Shown here piece after piece: positions 24,755 through 32,589 of a stretch of DNA of 64,000 nucleotides. A model generated the notes under the pieces. The model did no database searches. It was not told where the DNA came from and worked only from the letters and a program-made list of their open reading frames with translations. The stretch covers positions 2,728,001 to 2,792,000 of the forward strand of contig NZ_CP188257.1 in assembly GCF_049994355.1 (NCBI RefSeq), given 5' to 3'. The translations under genes were made by a program, and so were the position numbers. The number at the start of each line of letters is the position of its first letter. The first letter of the stretch is position 1. This stretch comes from Angustibacter sp049994355 (GTDB taxonomy: Bacteria; Actinomycetota; Actinomycetes; Actinomycetales; Angustibacteraceae).

Positions 24755-24786
24755 TCGAACGGTTGTTCGATCGAACGCCTGTACGA
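24755..24786. promoter_or_regulatory. two abutting SOS boxes before the LysM gene
   Basis: TCGAACGGTTGTTCGA (24755-24770) is a perfect actinobacterial SOS box. TCGAACGCCTGTACGA (24771-24786) follows with no gap and has one changed half-site base. LexA dimers bound side by side would tightly repress the LysM gene. Confidence 0.9.
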
Positions 24787-24822
24787 TTTCTAGCACCGGG
24801 ACTCGTCGTTGTCGAGTCCTGG

Positions 24823-24838
24823 CCGAACACTCGTTCGA
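24823..24838. promoter_or_regulatory. third SOS box in the lexA-LysM gap
   Basis: CCGAACACTCGTTCGA matches the GAAC-N4-GTTC core of the actinobacterial LexA site. Its central place could affect both promoters. Confidence 0.75.
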
Positions 24839-24922
24839 CTCATCCGTCTCATCCGTGCTCAGGAACACCACATCAGAGACCACCGACAACGGCCGCCCGA
24901 GCACCCAGGACCGGCAACACGT

Positions 24923-24938
24923 TCGAACAGATGTTTGA
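24923..24938. promoter_or_regulatory. SOS box before lexA
   Basis: TCGAACAGATGTTTGA, 56 bp upstream of the lexA ATG, fits the consensus with one imperfect half-site, as expected for LexA autoregulation. Confidence 0.85.
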
Positions 24939-24993
24939 ATCGAGCCCGTCCAGGCCCTACGGTGATCGCACCGCCCCGACCAGGAGGAACGCG

Positions 24994-25716
24994 ATGGCCA
25001 CGCTCGGACGACCGCCCGCCGATGTGCACGAGATGCCCGAGCGCGACTCCGGCGACGGCCTCACCGCGCGTCAGCGTCGGGTGCTCGAGACCATCCGGGA
25101 CAGCGTCGAGAGGCGCGGCTATCCGCCCAGCATGCGGGAGATCGGCGAGGCGGCCGGGCTGGCCAGTCCGAGCAGCGTCTCGCACCAGCTCGCCGCGCTC
25201 GAGCGCAAGGGCTTCCTGCGCCGCGACCCGCACCGGCCCCGAGCCATCGAGGTCATGTCGCCGGACGGTCCGTCGGCCGCGTCCGCACAACCGGCCGCGG
25301 CTCCACTGGACGACCCGACCGGCTCGGGCGACGCCCGGCCCACGCCGTCCTACGTCCCGGTGGTCGGCCGGATCGCGGCTGGCGGTCCGATCCTGGCGGA
25401 GGAGGCCGTGGAGGACGTCTTCCCACTCCCCCGCCAGCTCGTCGGCGAGGGGCAGCTGTTCCTGCTCAAGGTGGTCGGCGACTCCATGGTCGACGCCGCG
25501 ATCTGCGACGGCGACTGGGTCGTGGTCCGGCAGCAGCAGACCGCCGAGAACGGCGACATCGTCGCCGCGATGCTCGACGGGGAGGCGACGGTGAAAACCT
25601 TCAGGCGCCGCGACGGGCACATCTGGCTGATGCCGCACAACCCCGCCTACGAGCCCATCCCCGGGGACGAGGCGACCGTGCTCGGCCGCGTCCAGGCGGT
25701 CCTACGCCGGATCTGA
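24994..25716 (+). CDS. lexA: SOS repressor LexA
   Basis: A 240-aa repressor that is autocleaved with RecA after DNA damage. The N-terminal winged helix (23-85) has LTARQRRVLETIRDSVERRG and REIGEAAGLASPSSVSHQLA. The C-terminal S24 peptidase domain has the cleavage bond Ala129-Gly130 in GRIAAGG, nucleophile Ser164 in GDSMVDAAI and base Lys201 in EATVKTF. A disordered acidic and Ala/Pro-rich linker (90-115) is typical of actinobacterial LexA. AGGAGG lies 6 nt before the chosen ATG. The frame is open further upstream but without a better start. It converges with a STAS gene, with 46 bp between stops and only a weak dyad. Confidence 0.98.
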   Translation: MATLGRPPADVHEMPERDSGDGLTARQRRVLETIRDSVERRGYPPSMREIGEAAGLASPSSVSHQLAALERKGFLRRDPHRPRAIEVMSPDGPSAASAQPAAAPLDDPTGSGDARPTPSYVPVVGRIAAGGPILAEEAVEDVFPLPRQLVGEGQLFLLKVVGDSMVDAAICDGDWVVVRQQQTAENGDIVAAMLDGEATVKTFRRRDGHIWLMPHNPAYEPIPGDEATVLGRVQAVLRRI

Positions 25717-25762
25717 AGGCCGACGCCGCCTAGCGGCGAGCGGTTGGCGCCTGAGCCTGCGG

Positions 25763-26119
25763 CTAACCGACGATGGCCAGACCGGCGATGCTGTGCCTCG
25801 CGATGGCTGACCGAACGCACTCCGACGGCCTGACGACGGACACCACGGCCGGCCGGGCGGCTCGGCGAAGCTCGAGGAGCAGCCAGACGCCGGGCAACCC
25901 GAAGCTCGTCACGTGCTCGGCGAGCACCTGCACCGGACGACCGGAGGTCCCGGCGACGTCGGACTCGAGGTCAGCCACGAGCTCGCGGACCTCAGCGTGC
26001 AGCTCGTTTCCGATGGCGCCGTGCAGCACGACCAAAGCACCTGCTTCGTGGTCGATCAGCAGGCTGACCGAGCCCATCTCGTCGTCGAATGACGGGGGGT
26101 CTTGGATCTCCAGCGACAT
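25763..26119 (-). CDS. STAS-domain protein
   Basis: A 118-aa single-domain protein. GSVSLLIDHEAGALVVLHGA, then a helix and GRPVQVLAEHVTSFGLPGVWLL follow the strand-helix pattern of anti-sigma-factor antagonists. The usual phosphorylatable Ser in the D-[ST]-S-G motif is not evident (HVTSFGLPG is at that place), so classical switching by phosphorylation is uncertain. No anti-sigma kinase is adjacent. GGAAGG precedes the ATG. It may belong to a partner-switching network elsewhere in the genome. Confidence 0.7.
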   Translation of the reverse strand: MSLEIQDPPSFDDEMGSVSLLIDHEAGALVVLHGAIGNELHAEVRELVADLESDVAGTSGRPVQVLAEHVTSFGLPGVWLLLELRRAARPAVVSVVRPSECVRSAIARHSIAGLAIVG

Positions 26120-26200
26120 GGCAGCCTTCCAGAGCGGCTCCCACGACCGGCGGGGAACGGCTTCATGAACGGCTCGCCACACAGCTGGACGAGACGGGCG

Positions 26201-27310
26201 TCACCCTAGCAACGACGCGGACCCCGCCAGCACAAGTGCGTCGCCGACGCGCGCGACGTCCCCGTCGTCGTTCCACAGGTGGAAGGCGATCCGGACCAGA
26301 CCGGCCCGGCCGGCGACGGTGCAACCGGCCAGTCCCAGCTGCTGCGCGATGGCGCCGTCCGCGTCGGGTAGCGACAGCACTGGCCGATCCTGCGCCGGCA
26401 TTCCCAGCCGGGCACGCAGCCGGTCGGCGAGCCGAGAACCGTGCGCCCGCTCCGCAGGCGTGAGCGAGGTGAAGAGCTCCAGGGACGGCACTGTCCCGAC
26501 CCACGACAGCCACGCCGGCGAGACGTCGAACCGGCGCGCATCGGGGGCCAGGTCCATGTCCGGGCCGTAGCAGGAGCCCCAAACCGAGTCCCCCGCGTAC
26601 CAACCGGCGTTCACCGGTCGGATCTGCTCCAGCAGTCCGGGCCGGATCGTGGCGAAGGCCGATCCCCTGGGCGCGCAGAGCCACTTGTAGGCGGAGCAGA
26701 CGGTGACGTCGAACTGCGAGGCGTCGATGTCCATCCAGCCCGCCGCCTGGGTCGTGTCGCAGAACGTGAGCGCGCCGACCCGGCGGGCCGCCTCGACGAC
26801 GGCGGTGGCGTCCACCACCTGGCCGTCGGCCGACTGGGCCAGCGAGAAGGCCACGACGTCGCACCCGGCGGCAACCGCCTCGGGCAGCTGCTCCAACGGC
26901 ACGTGCTGCACGCTCACCGAGCGATCGGCCTGGACCAGGAACGGGAAGACCATCGAGCTGAAGTCGCCGTCCACGCAGATCACGCGGCTGCCGGGCGGCA
27001 GGCTGGCGGCCAGGGTGCCGGCCGTCACCGACACCTGCGACCCGACCGCGACCCAGGAAGATGGCACGCCGACCAGCTGGGCATACAGCTCGCGAGCCCG
27101 GTTGACCACGGTGTCGTAGCCGACCGCGCAGGCGTACCCGCGCTGCCAGGCGTCGACCGCGTCGCGCACCGCGTCCGCGGTGGCCCGCGGCGGCAGCCCC
27201 AGGGTGGCCGCGTTCAGGTAGCCCGGAGCAGCGTCGAACGCTGGGTGCCGCACGGCAGGAGCTGACGTGTCCGTGGCGAGGGATGGCGCGACAGCGGGTT
27301 GCGTACTCAT
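26201..27310 (-). CDS. class V PLP-dependent aminotransferase-like enzyme
   Basis: A 369-aa fold-type I PLP enzyme related to cysteine desulfurases, isopenicillin N epimerases and kynureninases. Asp185 (CDTTQAAGW) would bind the pyridine nitrogen and Lys209 (CSAYKWLCAPRG) forms the aldimine. VGSQVSVTAGTLAASLP supplies the phosphate loop. No conserved cysteine sits where a desulfurase would have one, so an aminotransferase, lyase or epimerase role is more likely. It is divergent from a LysR regulator with 70 bp between starts, which very likely controls it. Confidence 0.85.
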   Translation of the reverse strand: MSTQPAVAPSLATDTSAPAVRHPAFDAAPGYLNAATLGLPPRATADAVRDAVDAWQRGYACAVGYDTVVNRARELYAQLVGVPSSWVAVGSQVSVTAGTLAASLPPGSRVICVDGDFSSMVFPFLVQADRSVSVQHVPLEQLPEAVAAGCDVVAFSLAQSADGQVVDATAVVEAARRVGALTFCDTTQAAGWMDIDASQFDVTVCSAYKWLCAPRGSAFATIRPGLLEQIRPVNAGWYAGDSVWGSCYGPDMDLAPDARRFDVSPAWLSWVGTVPSLELFTSLTPAERAHGSRLADRLRARLGMPAQDRPVLSLPDADGAIAQQLGLAGCTVAGRAGLVRIAFHLWNDDGDVARVGDALVLAGSASLLG

Positions 27311-27367
27311 CCACCCAGGGTGACGGGACCGTGGAAATAGCACAACGACCGGCTCTGTCCGGTTTCG

Positions 27368-27382
27368 ATAACCTGACGTTAT
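27368..27382. promoter_or_regulatory. LysR-type T-N11-A dyad
   Basis: ATAAC-CTGAC-GTTAT is a 15-bp dyad with the T-N11-A form bound by LysR-type regulators. It covers the -10 box of the LysR gene and reaches its start codon, which suits negative autoregulation, and lies 58 bp from the divergent PLP-enzyme start. Confidence 0.55.
27369..27374 (+). promoter_or_regulatory. -10 box TAACCT of the LysR gene
   Basis: TAACCT is 6 nt before the ATG at 27381, supporting that start and a leaderless transcript. Confidence 0.45.
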
Positions 27383-28295
27383 GCTTGGCCGCATGATCGA
27401 CGTGAACGCACTGCGCGTCGTGCGGGCCATCGGCGACGAGGGCGGCTTCACCGCGGCCGCCAACGCGCTCGGCTACAGCCAGCCCGCGGTCAGCCAGCTC
27501 GTCCGCCGGCTCGAGCAGCGGATCGGCACGCCGTTGGTCGAGCGGCACGGCCGGTCCGTCCGGCTGACCGAGGCCGGGCAGGTGCTGGCCCGGCACGCGG
27601 TCACCGTGCAGGCCGCGCTGGATACCGCGGACGAGGAGATCGCCGCCATCACCGGCCTTCGAGCCGGTCGAGTGCGCGTGATGGCCTTCCCGTCGTCCTC
27701 GGCCTCGGTGGTGCCGCGTGCGCTGGCCGACCTGCGCGCCCGCCATCCCGGCCTGCAGGTGACCTTCAGCGAGGGCGAACCGCCGCAGTCCCTGGCCGCC
27801 CTGCGCTCGGGTGAGTGTGATGTCGCCGTGGCCTTCACCTACCCCGGCACGGGTGCGGGCCGCGACGTGGACGACCTCGCCGGACTGCTCACCGTGCCGC
27901 TGCTGGACGACGAGCTGCACGTCGTCCTGCCCGCCGACCACCCGCTCGCCGACCAGCGGCGGATCGGGCTCGACCAGCTGCGCGACCAGCCGTGGATCGC
28001 CGGCTGCCCGCGCTGTCGCGGACACCTGATGTCGCTGGCCGAACGGGACGGCTTCACCCCGCGGGTCGAGTTCGAGACCGACGACTACGTGGCCGTGATG
28101 GGCCTGGTGGCCGAGGGACTCGGGGTGGCCCTGGTGCCCGGGCTGGTGCTGCGCACGACGACGCACCAGGCGGTCGTGACCCGGCCGCTGCACCCGACCT
28201 CGCTGCGGTCGGTGCTCGCGGTGACGACGTCCGACCTGCGCCGGGTGCCGGCCGTGGATGCGTTGATCACCTCGCTGCAGAGCGCCTCGCGCTGA
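27381..28295 (+). CDS. LysR-family transcriptional regulator
   Basis: A 304-aa LysR-type regulator. The N-terminal helix-turn-helix (about 8-65) has GGFTAAANALGYSQPAVSQLVRRLE as the recognition region. The effector domain (about 90-295) follows with GRVRVMAFPSSSASVVPRAL and a periplasmic-binding fold. A CxxCxxH-like segment (GCPRCRGH) in the effector domain is unusual and might bind a metal or thiol. An internal ATG at 27393 is an alternative start. Its target is most likely the divergent PLP enzyme gene. The stop is 22 bp before the crtA-like gene, which has its own -10 box. Confidence 0.9.
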   Translation: MLGRMIDVNALRVVRAIGDEGGFTAAANALGYSQPAVSQLVRRLEQRIGTPLVERHGRSVRLTEAGQVLARHAVTVQAALDTADEEIAAITGLRAGRVRVMAFPSSSASVVPRALADLRARHPGLQVTFSEGEPPQSLAALRSGECDVAVAFTYPGTGAGRDVDDLAGLLTVPLLDDELHVVLPADHPLADQRRIGLDQLRDQPWIAGCPRCRGHLMSLAERDGFTPRVEFETDDYVAVMGLVAEGLGVALVPGLVLRTTTHQAVVTRPLHPTSLRSVLAVTTSDLRRVPAVDALITSLQSASR

Positions 28296-28304
28296 CCGCT
28301 GCCC

Positions 28305-28310
28305 TACCGT
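28305..28310 (+). promoter_or_regulatory. -10 box TACCGT before the crtA-like gene
   Basis: TACCGT is 7 nt before the ATG at 28318 and overlaps an in-frame GTG at 28309, so the ATG is preferred. Confidence 0.5.
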
Positions 28311-28317
28311 GACTCGC

Positions 28318-29061
28318 ATGCCGGACCAGCTACCCGCCGTGCTGCTCCAGGTCTGGGGGGTCGAGCGGGCCAAAGTGCCCTCGGCCATGCTGCGGATGGC
28401 CAGCACGCGCCGGCTGCTCAGGCAGGCTCCCGGCCTGCGCTTCCGCAAGCTGCTCGGCACCGGCAGCGGCCGCTCCTTCACCGTGCGGGACGCCGACCCA
28501 CGGCACTGGGCCTTGCTCACCGTCTGGGACGACGACGCGCCCGCCGCGCGCTTCCTGGACGGCCACCCGGCACTCGACTCCTGGGCCGCGGTCAGCCGCG
28601 AGCGCCTCGACGTGCACCTGCGTCCGCTCGCCTCACGCGGCCGGTGGTCCGGTACCGAGCCTTTCGGGAACCCGTTGCCCGGCAAGACCTTCGGGCCGGT
28701 GGCCGCCATCACCCGGGCCAGGATCCGGCCGCGCAAGGCGCTCACCTTCTGGCGCGCCGTGCCGCCGGTCTCGCTGGACCTTCGCCAGACTCCGGGCCTG
28801 CAGCTGGCGATCGGGATCGGTGAGGCACCGGTCGGGCTGCAGGGCACCTTCAGCCTGTGGGACGACGCGCAGTCCCTGAACGACTTCGCCCACCGCCGCC
28901 GTCCGCACGTCGAGGCGATCCGCCGGACCGAGCAGGAACGCTGGTACGTCGAGGAGCTGTTCGCGCGTTTCGCGGTGACGACGGTCCGGGGCAGCTATCA
29001 CGGCCGCTCGTTCGAGATCGACCGAGGCGCTCGCCCGGACGCAGACCGACCGAGCCCCTAG
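28318..29061 (+). CDS. crtA: spheroidene-monooxygenase-family carotenoid ketolase
   Basis: A 247-aa protein of the CrtA (spheroidene monooxygenase) family. Matching segments are LRFRKLLGTGSGRSFTV, HWALLTVWDDDAPAARFL, SGTEPFGNPLPG and VAAITRARIRPRKALTFW, with GLQGTFSLWDDAQSLNDFA in the second half. CrtA enzymes add a keto group at C-2 of acyclic or end-modified carotenoids. It starts the carotenoid locus and lies 11 bp before the cruF-like gene. A hydrophilic tail of about 15 residues ends the protein. The substrate here is inferred from the neighbours: a 1-hydroxylated or glycosylated psi end. Confidence 0.82.
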   Translation: MPDQLPAVLLQVWGVERAKVPSAMLRMASTRRLLRQAPGLRFRKLLGTGSGRSFTVRDADPRHWALLTVWDDDAPAARFLDGHPALDSWAAVSRERLDVHLRPLASRGRWSGTEPFGNPLPGKTFGPVAAITRARIRPRKALTFWRAVPPVSLDLRQTPGLQLAIGIGEAPVGLQGTFSLWDDAQSLNDFAHRRRPHVEAIRRTEQERWYVEELFARFAVTTVRGSYHGRSFEIDRGARPDADRPSP

Positions 29062-29064
29062 ACT
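29059..29064 (+). promoter_or_regulatory. -10 box TAGACT before the cruF-like gene
   Basis: TAGACT overlaps the stop codon of the crtA-like gene and lies 8 nt before the GTG start at 29073, implying an internal promoter. Confidence 0.4.
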
Positions 29065-29072
29065 CGCCCATC

Positions 29073-29915
29073 GTGACGGTCCGTACCCGAACGCGCCGCG
29101 GCGCAGGCCCGGTCCGCAGCACGACCCACTCGCGGACCCGCCGGCTGTGCGCCGTGCTGGCGGCGGCCACTGTGCTGGCCCAGATCGCCTACCCGCTCAC
29201 CGACGACACCGACGCGCTACGTCGGCTGACCATTGCGACGGTGCTGCTGTTCGCCACCACCTCGGTGCTGCATGCGGCGGCCACCCGCGGAGTCGGCTGG
29301 GCGGCCGGCCTGTTCGTCGTCGCCGGCGGTCTCGGTCTGGCTGCGGAGGCCGTCGGCGTGCGCACCGGATTCCCGTTCGGGCACTACAGCTACACCGGCT
29401 CGCTGGGACCGGAGGTGCTGGACGTCCCGGTCGTCGTGCCGCTGGCCTGGGTGATGATGGCCTACCCCTGCCTTCTGCTCGGGCGGCGGCTGTCCCGAGC
29501 CGGCGCCAGGCGCCGCCGGCGAGCGACGCCGTCCTCGCTGGTCGTCGTCCTAACCGGCGGGCTCGCGCTGGCCAGCTGGGACCTCTTCCTCGATCCGCAG
29601 ATGGTGGCCGCCGGGTACTGGACGTGGGCCGACCCGACTCCCGCCCTGCCTGGCATCCCCGGCATCCCGCTGACGAACTTCGCCGGGTGGGTGCTGGTGG
29701 CCCTGGTCATGATGGCCGTCCTGGAGGCCGTGCTCCCGCCGGGCAAGGACGGCGCCGAAGGTGTTCCCGGGGCGCTTCTGGCCTGGACCTGGGCGGGCTC
29801 CACGCTGGGCAACGCGGTGTTCTTCGACCGTCCCGGCGTGGCGATCTGGGGTGGCGTGGCGATGGGGATCTTCGTGGTGCCCTACCTGTACCTGTGGTGG
29901 GACGGGCGACCATGA
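29073..29915 (+). CDS. cruF: CruF-like carotenoid 1,2-hydratase
   Basis: A 280-aa membrane protein with seven or eight hydrophobic segments, in the CruF/DUF422 carotenoid biosynthesis family. The signature GFPFGHYSYTGSLGPEVLDV is followed by PLAWVMMAYPCLLLG, ASWDLFLDPQM and GYWTWADP. CruF hydrates the psi end of carotenoids to give a 1-hydroxyl group. In Deinococcus and other taxa it works with a glycosyltransferase, and here a GT2 gene overlaps it by 4 bp (ATGA). That coupling supports hydroxylation followed by glycosylation. Confidence 0.87.
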   Translation: MTVRTRTRRGAGPVRSTTHSRTRRLCAVLAAATVLAQIAYPLTDDTDALRRLTIATVLLFATTSVLHAAATRGVGWAAGLFVVAGGLGLAAEAVGVRTGFPFGHYSYTGSLGPEVLDVPVVVPLAWVMMAYPCLLLGRRLSRAGARRRRRATPSSLVVVLTGGLALASWDLFLDPQMVAAGYWTWADPTPALPGIPGIPLTNFAGWVLVALVMMAVLEAVLPPGKDGAEGVPGALLAWTWAGSTLGNAVFFDRPGVAIWGGVAMGIFVVPYLYLWWDGRP

Positions 29916-31039
29916 GCCTGCGCGGCATCGCCCGCGCGCTCACCTGGTCGACCTCTGCGGTGGCCGTGGCGCTGACCGCGCACACCGCGTGGAACGTGCG
30001 GAACCTTCGCCGTCCACCGTCCCCGCCGCAGCCGCCGGGTGAGTGGGTGTCCGTGCTGCTGCCGGTGCGCGACGAGGCGCACCGGGTCAAACCGACGATG
30101 CAGGCCCTGCTCGCCGCTCTGGACCGCTGCGCGGGCCGGGCCGAGCTCGTGGTGCTGGACGACGGGTCCAGCGACGGCACCCCCGCGGTGGTGCGCGCAG
30201 TGGCCGAGCATGACCCACGGGTCCGGCTGGTCGCGGGCGAGCCGTTGCCGCCGGGGTGGCTCGGCAAGCCGTGGGCGTGCCATCAGCTGGCCGGGCAGGC
30301 CAACCACGCCAGCACCGTGCTGGTCTTCGTGGACGCCGACGTGCGGGTGACGCCGGACGCCGTCGCCGCCACGGTCGGGCAGCTGCGCGACAGCGGGCTC
30401 GACCTGGTCAGCCCCTATCCACGCCAGGTGGCGGGCACGGTGGCCGAGCGGCTCGTGCAGCCACTGCTGCAGTGGTCCTTCCTGACCACCCTGCCGCTGG
30501 CGGTCGCCGAGCGGTCCGAACGGCCTGCCCTCTCGGCCGCCAACGGTCAGCTGCTCGCCGTCGACCGCGGCGCCTACGAGCGCGCGGGTGGGCACGCGGG
30601 CGTGCGGGCCGACGTCCTGGACGACCTCGCGCTCGTGCGATCGGTCAAGCTCGCCGGCGGCCGCGGCGGCGTCACCGACGGCACGGAGCTGGCGACCTGT
30701 CGGATGTACGACGGGTGGGCGGACCTGCGGGACGGGTACGGAAAGTCGCTGTGGGCGGCCTTCGGTGGTCCGAAGCGCGGCCTGGCCACCATCGGCGGGC
30801 TGAGCCTGGTCTACGCCTGGCCGGCCGCGGCGGCTCTAGGCGGCTCCCGGGCCGGCGCCGTCGGCTACCTGGCCGGCGTCGGTGGGCGGGTGCTGACCGG
30901 ACGGCGTACCGGCGCGCGGGTCTGGCCGGACGCGCTGGCCCACCCGGCGTCCGTGGTCCTGTTCGGCTGGCTCACCGCCCGGTCGGTGCTCGAGCACCGT
31001 CGCGGCACGCTGCGCTGGAAGGGCCGTCCGGTCCGCTGA
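29912..31039 (+). CDS. membrane glycosyltransferase family 2, carotenoid glycosylation
   Basis: A 375-aa GT2 enzyme. Residues 8-28 are an N-terminal membrane helix and two or three hydrophobic segments close the C-terminus. The GT-A core has VSVLLPVRDE, LVVLDDGSSDGT (83-90), PPGWLGKPWAC and the DAD at 141-143 in FVDADVRV for metal-nucleotide binding. The GWLGKPWAC block is typical of CrtQ/CruC-related membrane transferases of carotenoid clusters. The ATG overlaps the cruF-like stop. The likely reaction is transfer of a hexose to the tertiary hydroxyl made by the hydratase; the sugar is not determined. Confidence 0.85.
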   Translation: MSLRGIARALTWSTSAVAVALTAHTAWNVRNLRRPPSPPQPPGEWVSVLLPVRDEAHRVKPTMQALLAALDRCAGRAELVVLDDGSSDGTPAVVRAVAEHDPRVRLVAGEPLPPGWLGKPWACHQLAGQANHASTVLVFVDADVRVTPDAVAATVGQLRDSGLDLVSPYPRQVAGTVAERLVQPLLQWSFLTTLPLAVAERSERPALSAANGQLLAVDRGAYERAGGHAGVRADVLDDLALVRSVKLAGGRGGVTDGTELATCRMYDGWADLRDGYGKSLWAAFGGPKRGLATIGGLSLVYAWPAAAALGGSRAGAVGYLAGVGGRVLTGRRTGARVWPDALAHPASVVLFGWLTARSVLEHRRGTLRWKGRPVR

Positions 31040-31047
31040 CCGGCCGG

Positions 31048-31053
31048 TAGCCT
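31048..31053 (+). promoter_or_regulatory. -10 box TAGCCT before the second crtI-type gene
   Basis: TAGCCT is 6 nt before the ATG at 31060, in the 20-bp gap after the GT2 stop. Confidence 0.4.
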
Positions 31054-31059
31054 CCCGCC

Positions 31060-32571
31060 ATGGCACGGATCGTGGTCGTCGGCGCCGGCATGGGAGGTCT
31101 TGCCGTCGCCGCCCGGCTGAGCGCCCAGCGCCACGAGGTCACCGTGATCGAGCAGGGCGACACGATCGGCGGCAAGCTCGGCTGGTTCGCCCGGGACGGC
31201 TTCGCCTTCGACACCGGACCGAGCCTGCTGACCCTGCCGGCCACCTACCGGGACCTTTTCTTGAAGACCGGCGAGCCGCTCGAGCGCTCGGTCGAGCTCG
31301 TCGAGGTCGACCCGGTCTGCCGGTACCGGTTCGCGGACGGCACCTGGCTCGACCTGCCAAACGCCTCCCGCGGACGCACCGTCGCCGCGATGGACGCCGC
31401 CCTCGGCGCCGGTGCGGGCGCGCAGTGGGCCTCCCTGATGGACCACGCGGGCGCGGTGTGGGAGATCACCCGGGGGCCGTTCCTGGAGTCCCCGCTGGAT
31501 GGCGCCCGGACGCTGGTCGGGCTGAGCCGCCGCACCCGCGACCTGGTCACCGTCGCACCGTGGCGGACCCTGCGCGGCCTCGGTCGCCGGTACCTGCGCG
31601 ACCCCCGGCTGGCGATGATGCTGGACCGCTACGCCACCTACTCCGGCTCCGACCCGCGCCGGGCGCCCGCCGCGCTGGTCACGGTGCCGTACGTCGAGCA
31701 GACGTTCGGCGCGTGGTACGTGCGCGGCGGTCTGCGTCGGCTCGGCGACGCACTGCACCAGCGGGTCCTGGACACCGGGGCGCAGGTGCTGACCAGCAGC
31801 CGGGTGAGCGAGGTGCTGGTCGAGTCCGGTCGGGTCGGCGGCGTCCTGCTGGCCAGCGGGCGTCGGGTCGACGCGGACGTCGTCGTCTCGGACGTCGACG
31901 CCACGCACCTGTACGAGGACCTGGTCCGGGTCCCGGAGGCCGACAAGGCGCGGCGCGGGCTGGCCCGGACCACACCGTCCCTTTCCGGGTTCGTCATGCT
32001 GCTGGCCCTGCGTGGCCGGACGCCGGACCTCGCGCACCACACCGTGCTCTTCCCCGAGGACTACGACGACGAGTTCGACTCGGTCTTCGGCTCCGGCCGC
32101 CACGCCGGCGCGCCACGCACCGCGCCCGACCCGACCGTCTACGTCAGCGCGCCGGACGACCCGACGCTGCGCCCGGACGACCAGCACGAGTCGCTGTTCG
32201 TCCTGGTCAACGCGGCGCGGCACAGCGTCGAGGACCCGACCGCCGGGATCGACTGGGACGCACCGGGTCTGGCCTCGGGCTACGCCGACCGGATCCTGCA
32301 GGTGATGGCCGAGCGCGGCCTGGACGTCCGCGACCGGGTGGTCTGGCGCGAGCTGCGCACCCCGGCCGACCTGGCCCGGACGACGGCCAGCGACGGCGGC
32401 TCGATCTACGGGTCGAGCAGCAACGGCGTCCGGTCCGCGTTCCTACGCCCGGCGAACCGGTCGCCGGTCCCGGGGCTGTTTCTGGTCGGCGGCTCGGCGC
32501 ACCCGGGCGGCGGCCTGCCGCTGGTCGCGATGTCCGCCGCGATCGTGGCCGAGCAGATCGGCCGGGCCTGA
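31060..32571 (+). CDS. CrtI/CrtD-family carotenoid desaturase or oxygenase
   Basis: A 503-aa FAD-dependent enzyme. The dinucleotide-binding start VVVGAGMGGLAVAARLS is followed by EQGDTIGGKLGWF and DTGPSLLTLP, and the C-terminal FAD signature is LVGGSAHPGGGLPLVAMS. This is the phytoene desaturase superfamily. The CrtI proper is probably the other copy, beside crtE and crtB. This one sits with the hydratase, transferase and ketolase, so it is more likely a CrtD-like 3,4-desaturase (or a terminal oxygenase) acting on the hydroxylated end. The sequence alone does not settle which. Confidence 0.83.
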   Translation: MARIVVVGAGMGGLAVAARLSAQRHEVTVIEQGDTIGGKLGWFARDGFAFDTGPSLLTLPATYRDLFLKTGEPLERSVELVEVDPVCRYRFADGTWLDLPNASRGRTVAAMDAALGAGAGAQWASLMDHAGAVWEITRGPFLESPLDGARTLVGLSRRTRDLVTVAPWRTLRGLGRRYLRDPRLAMMLDRYATYSGSDPRRAPAALVTVPYVEQTFGAWYVRGGLRRLGDALHQRVLDTGAQVLTSSRVSEVLVESGRVGGVLLASGRRVDADVVVSDVDATHLYEDLVRVPEADKARRGLARTTPSLSGFVMLLALRGRTPDLAHHTVLFPEDYDDEFDSVFGSGRHAGAPRTAPDPTVYVSAPDDPTLRPDDQHESLFVLVNAARHSVEDPTAGIDWDAPGLASGYADRILQVMAERGLDVRDRVVWRELRTPADLARTTASDGGSIYGSSSNGVRSAFLRPANRSPVPGLFLVGGSAHPGGGLPLVAMSAAIVAEQIGRA

Positions 32572-32589
32572 CCGTTGCCCGCCTTCGAC

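Noticed and set aside
26163..28847. 894-codon open frame spanning the PLP enzyme and LysR genes
   Set aside because: It crosses two well-supported genes and the divergent promoter in the wrong frame, with Arg/Gly/Pro-rich text.
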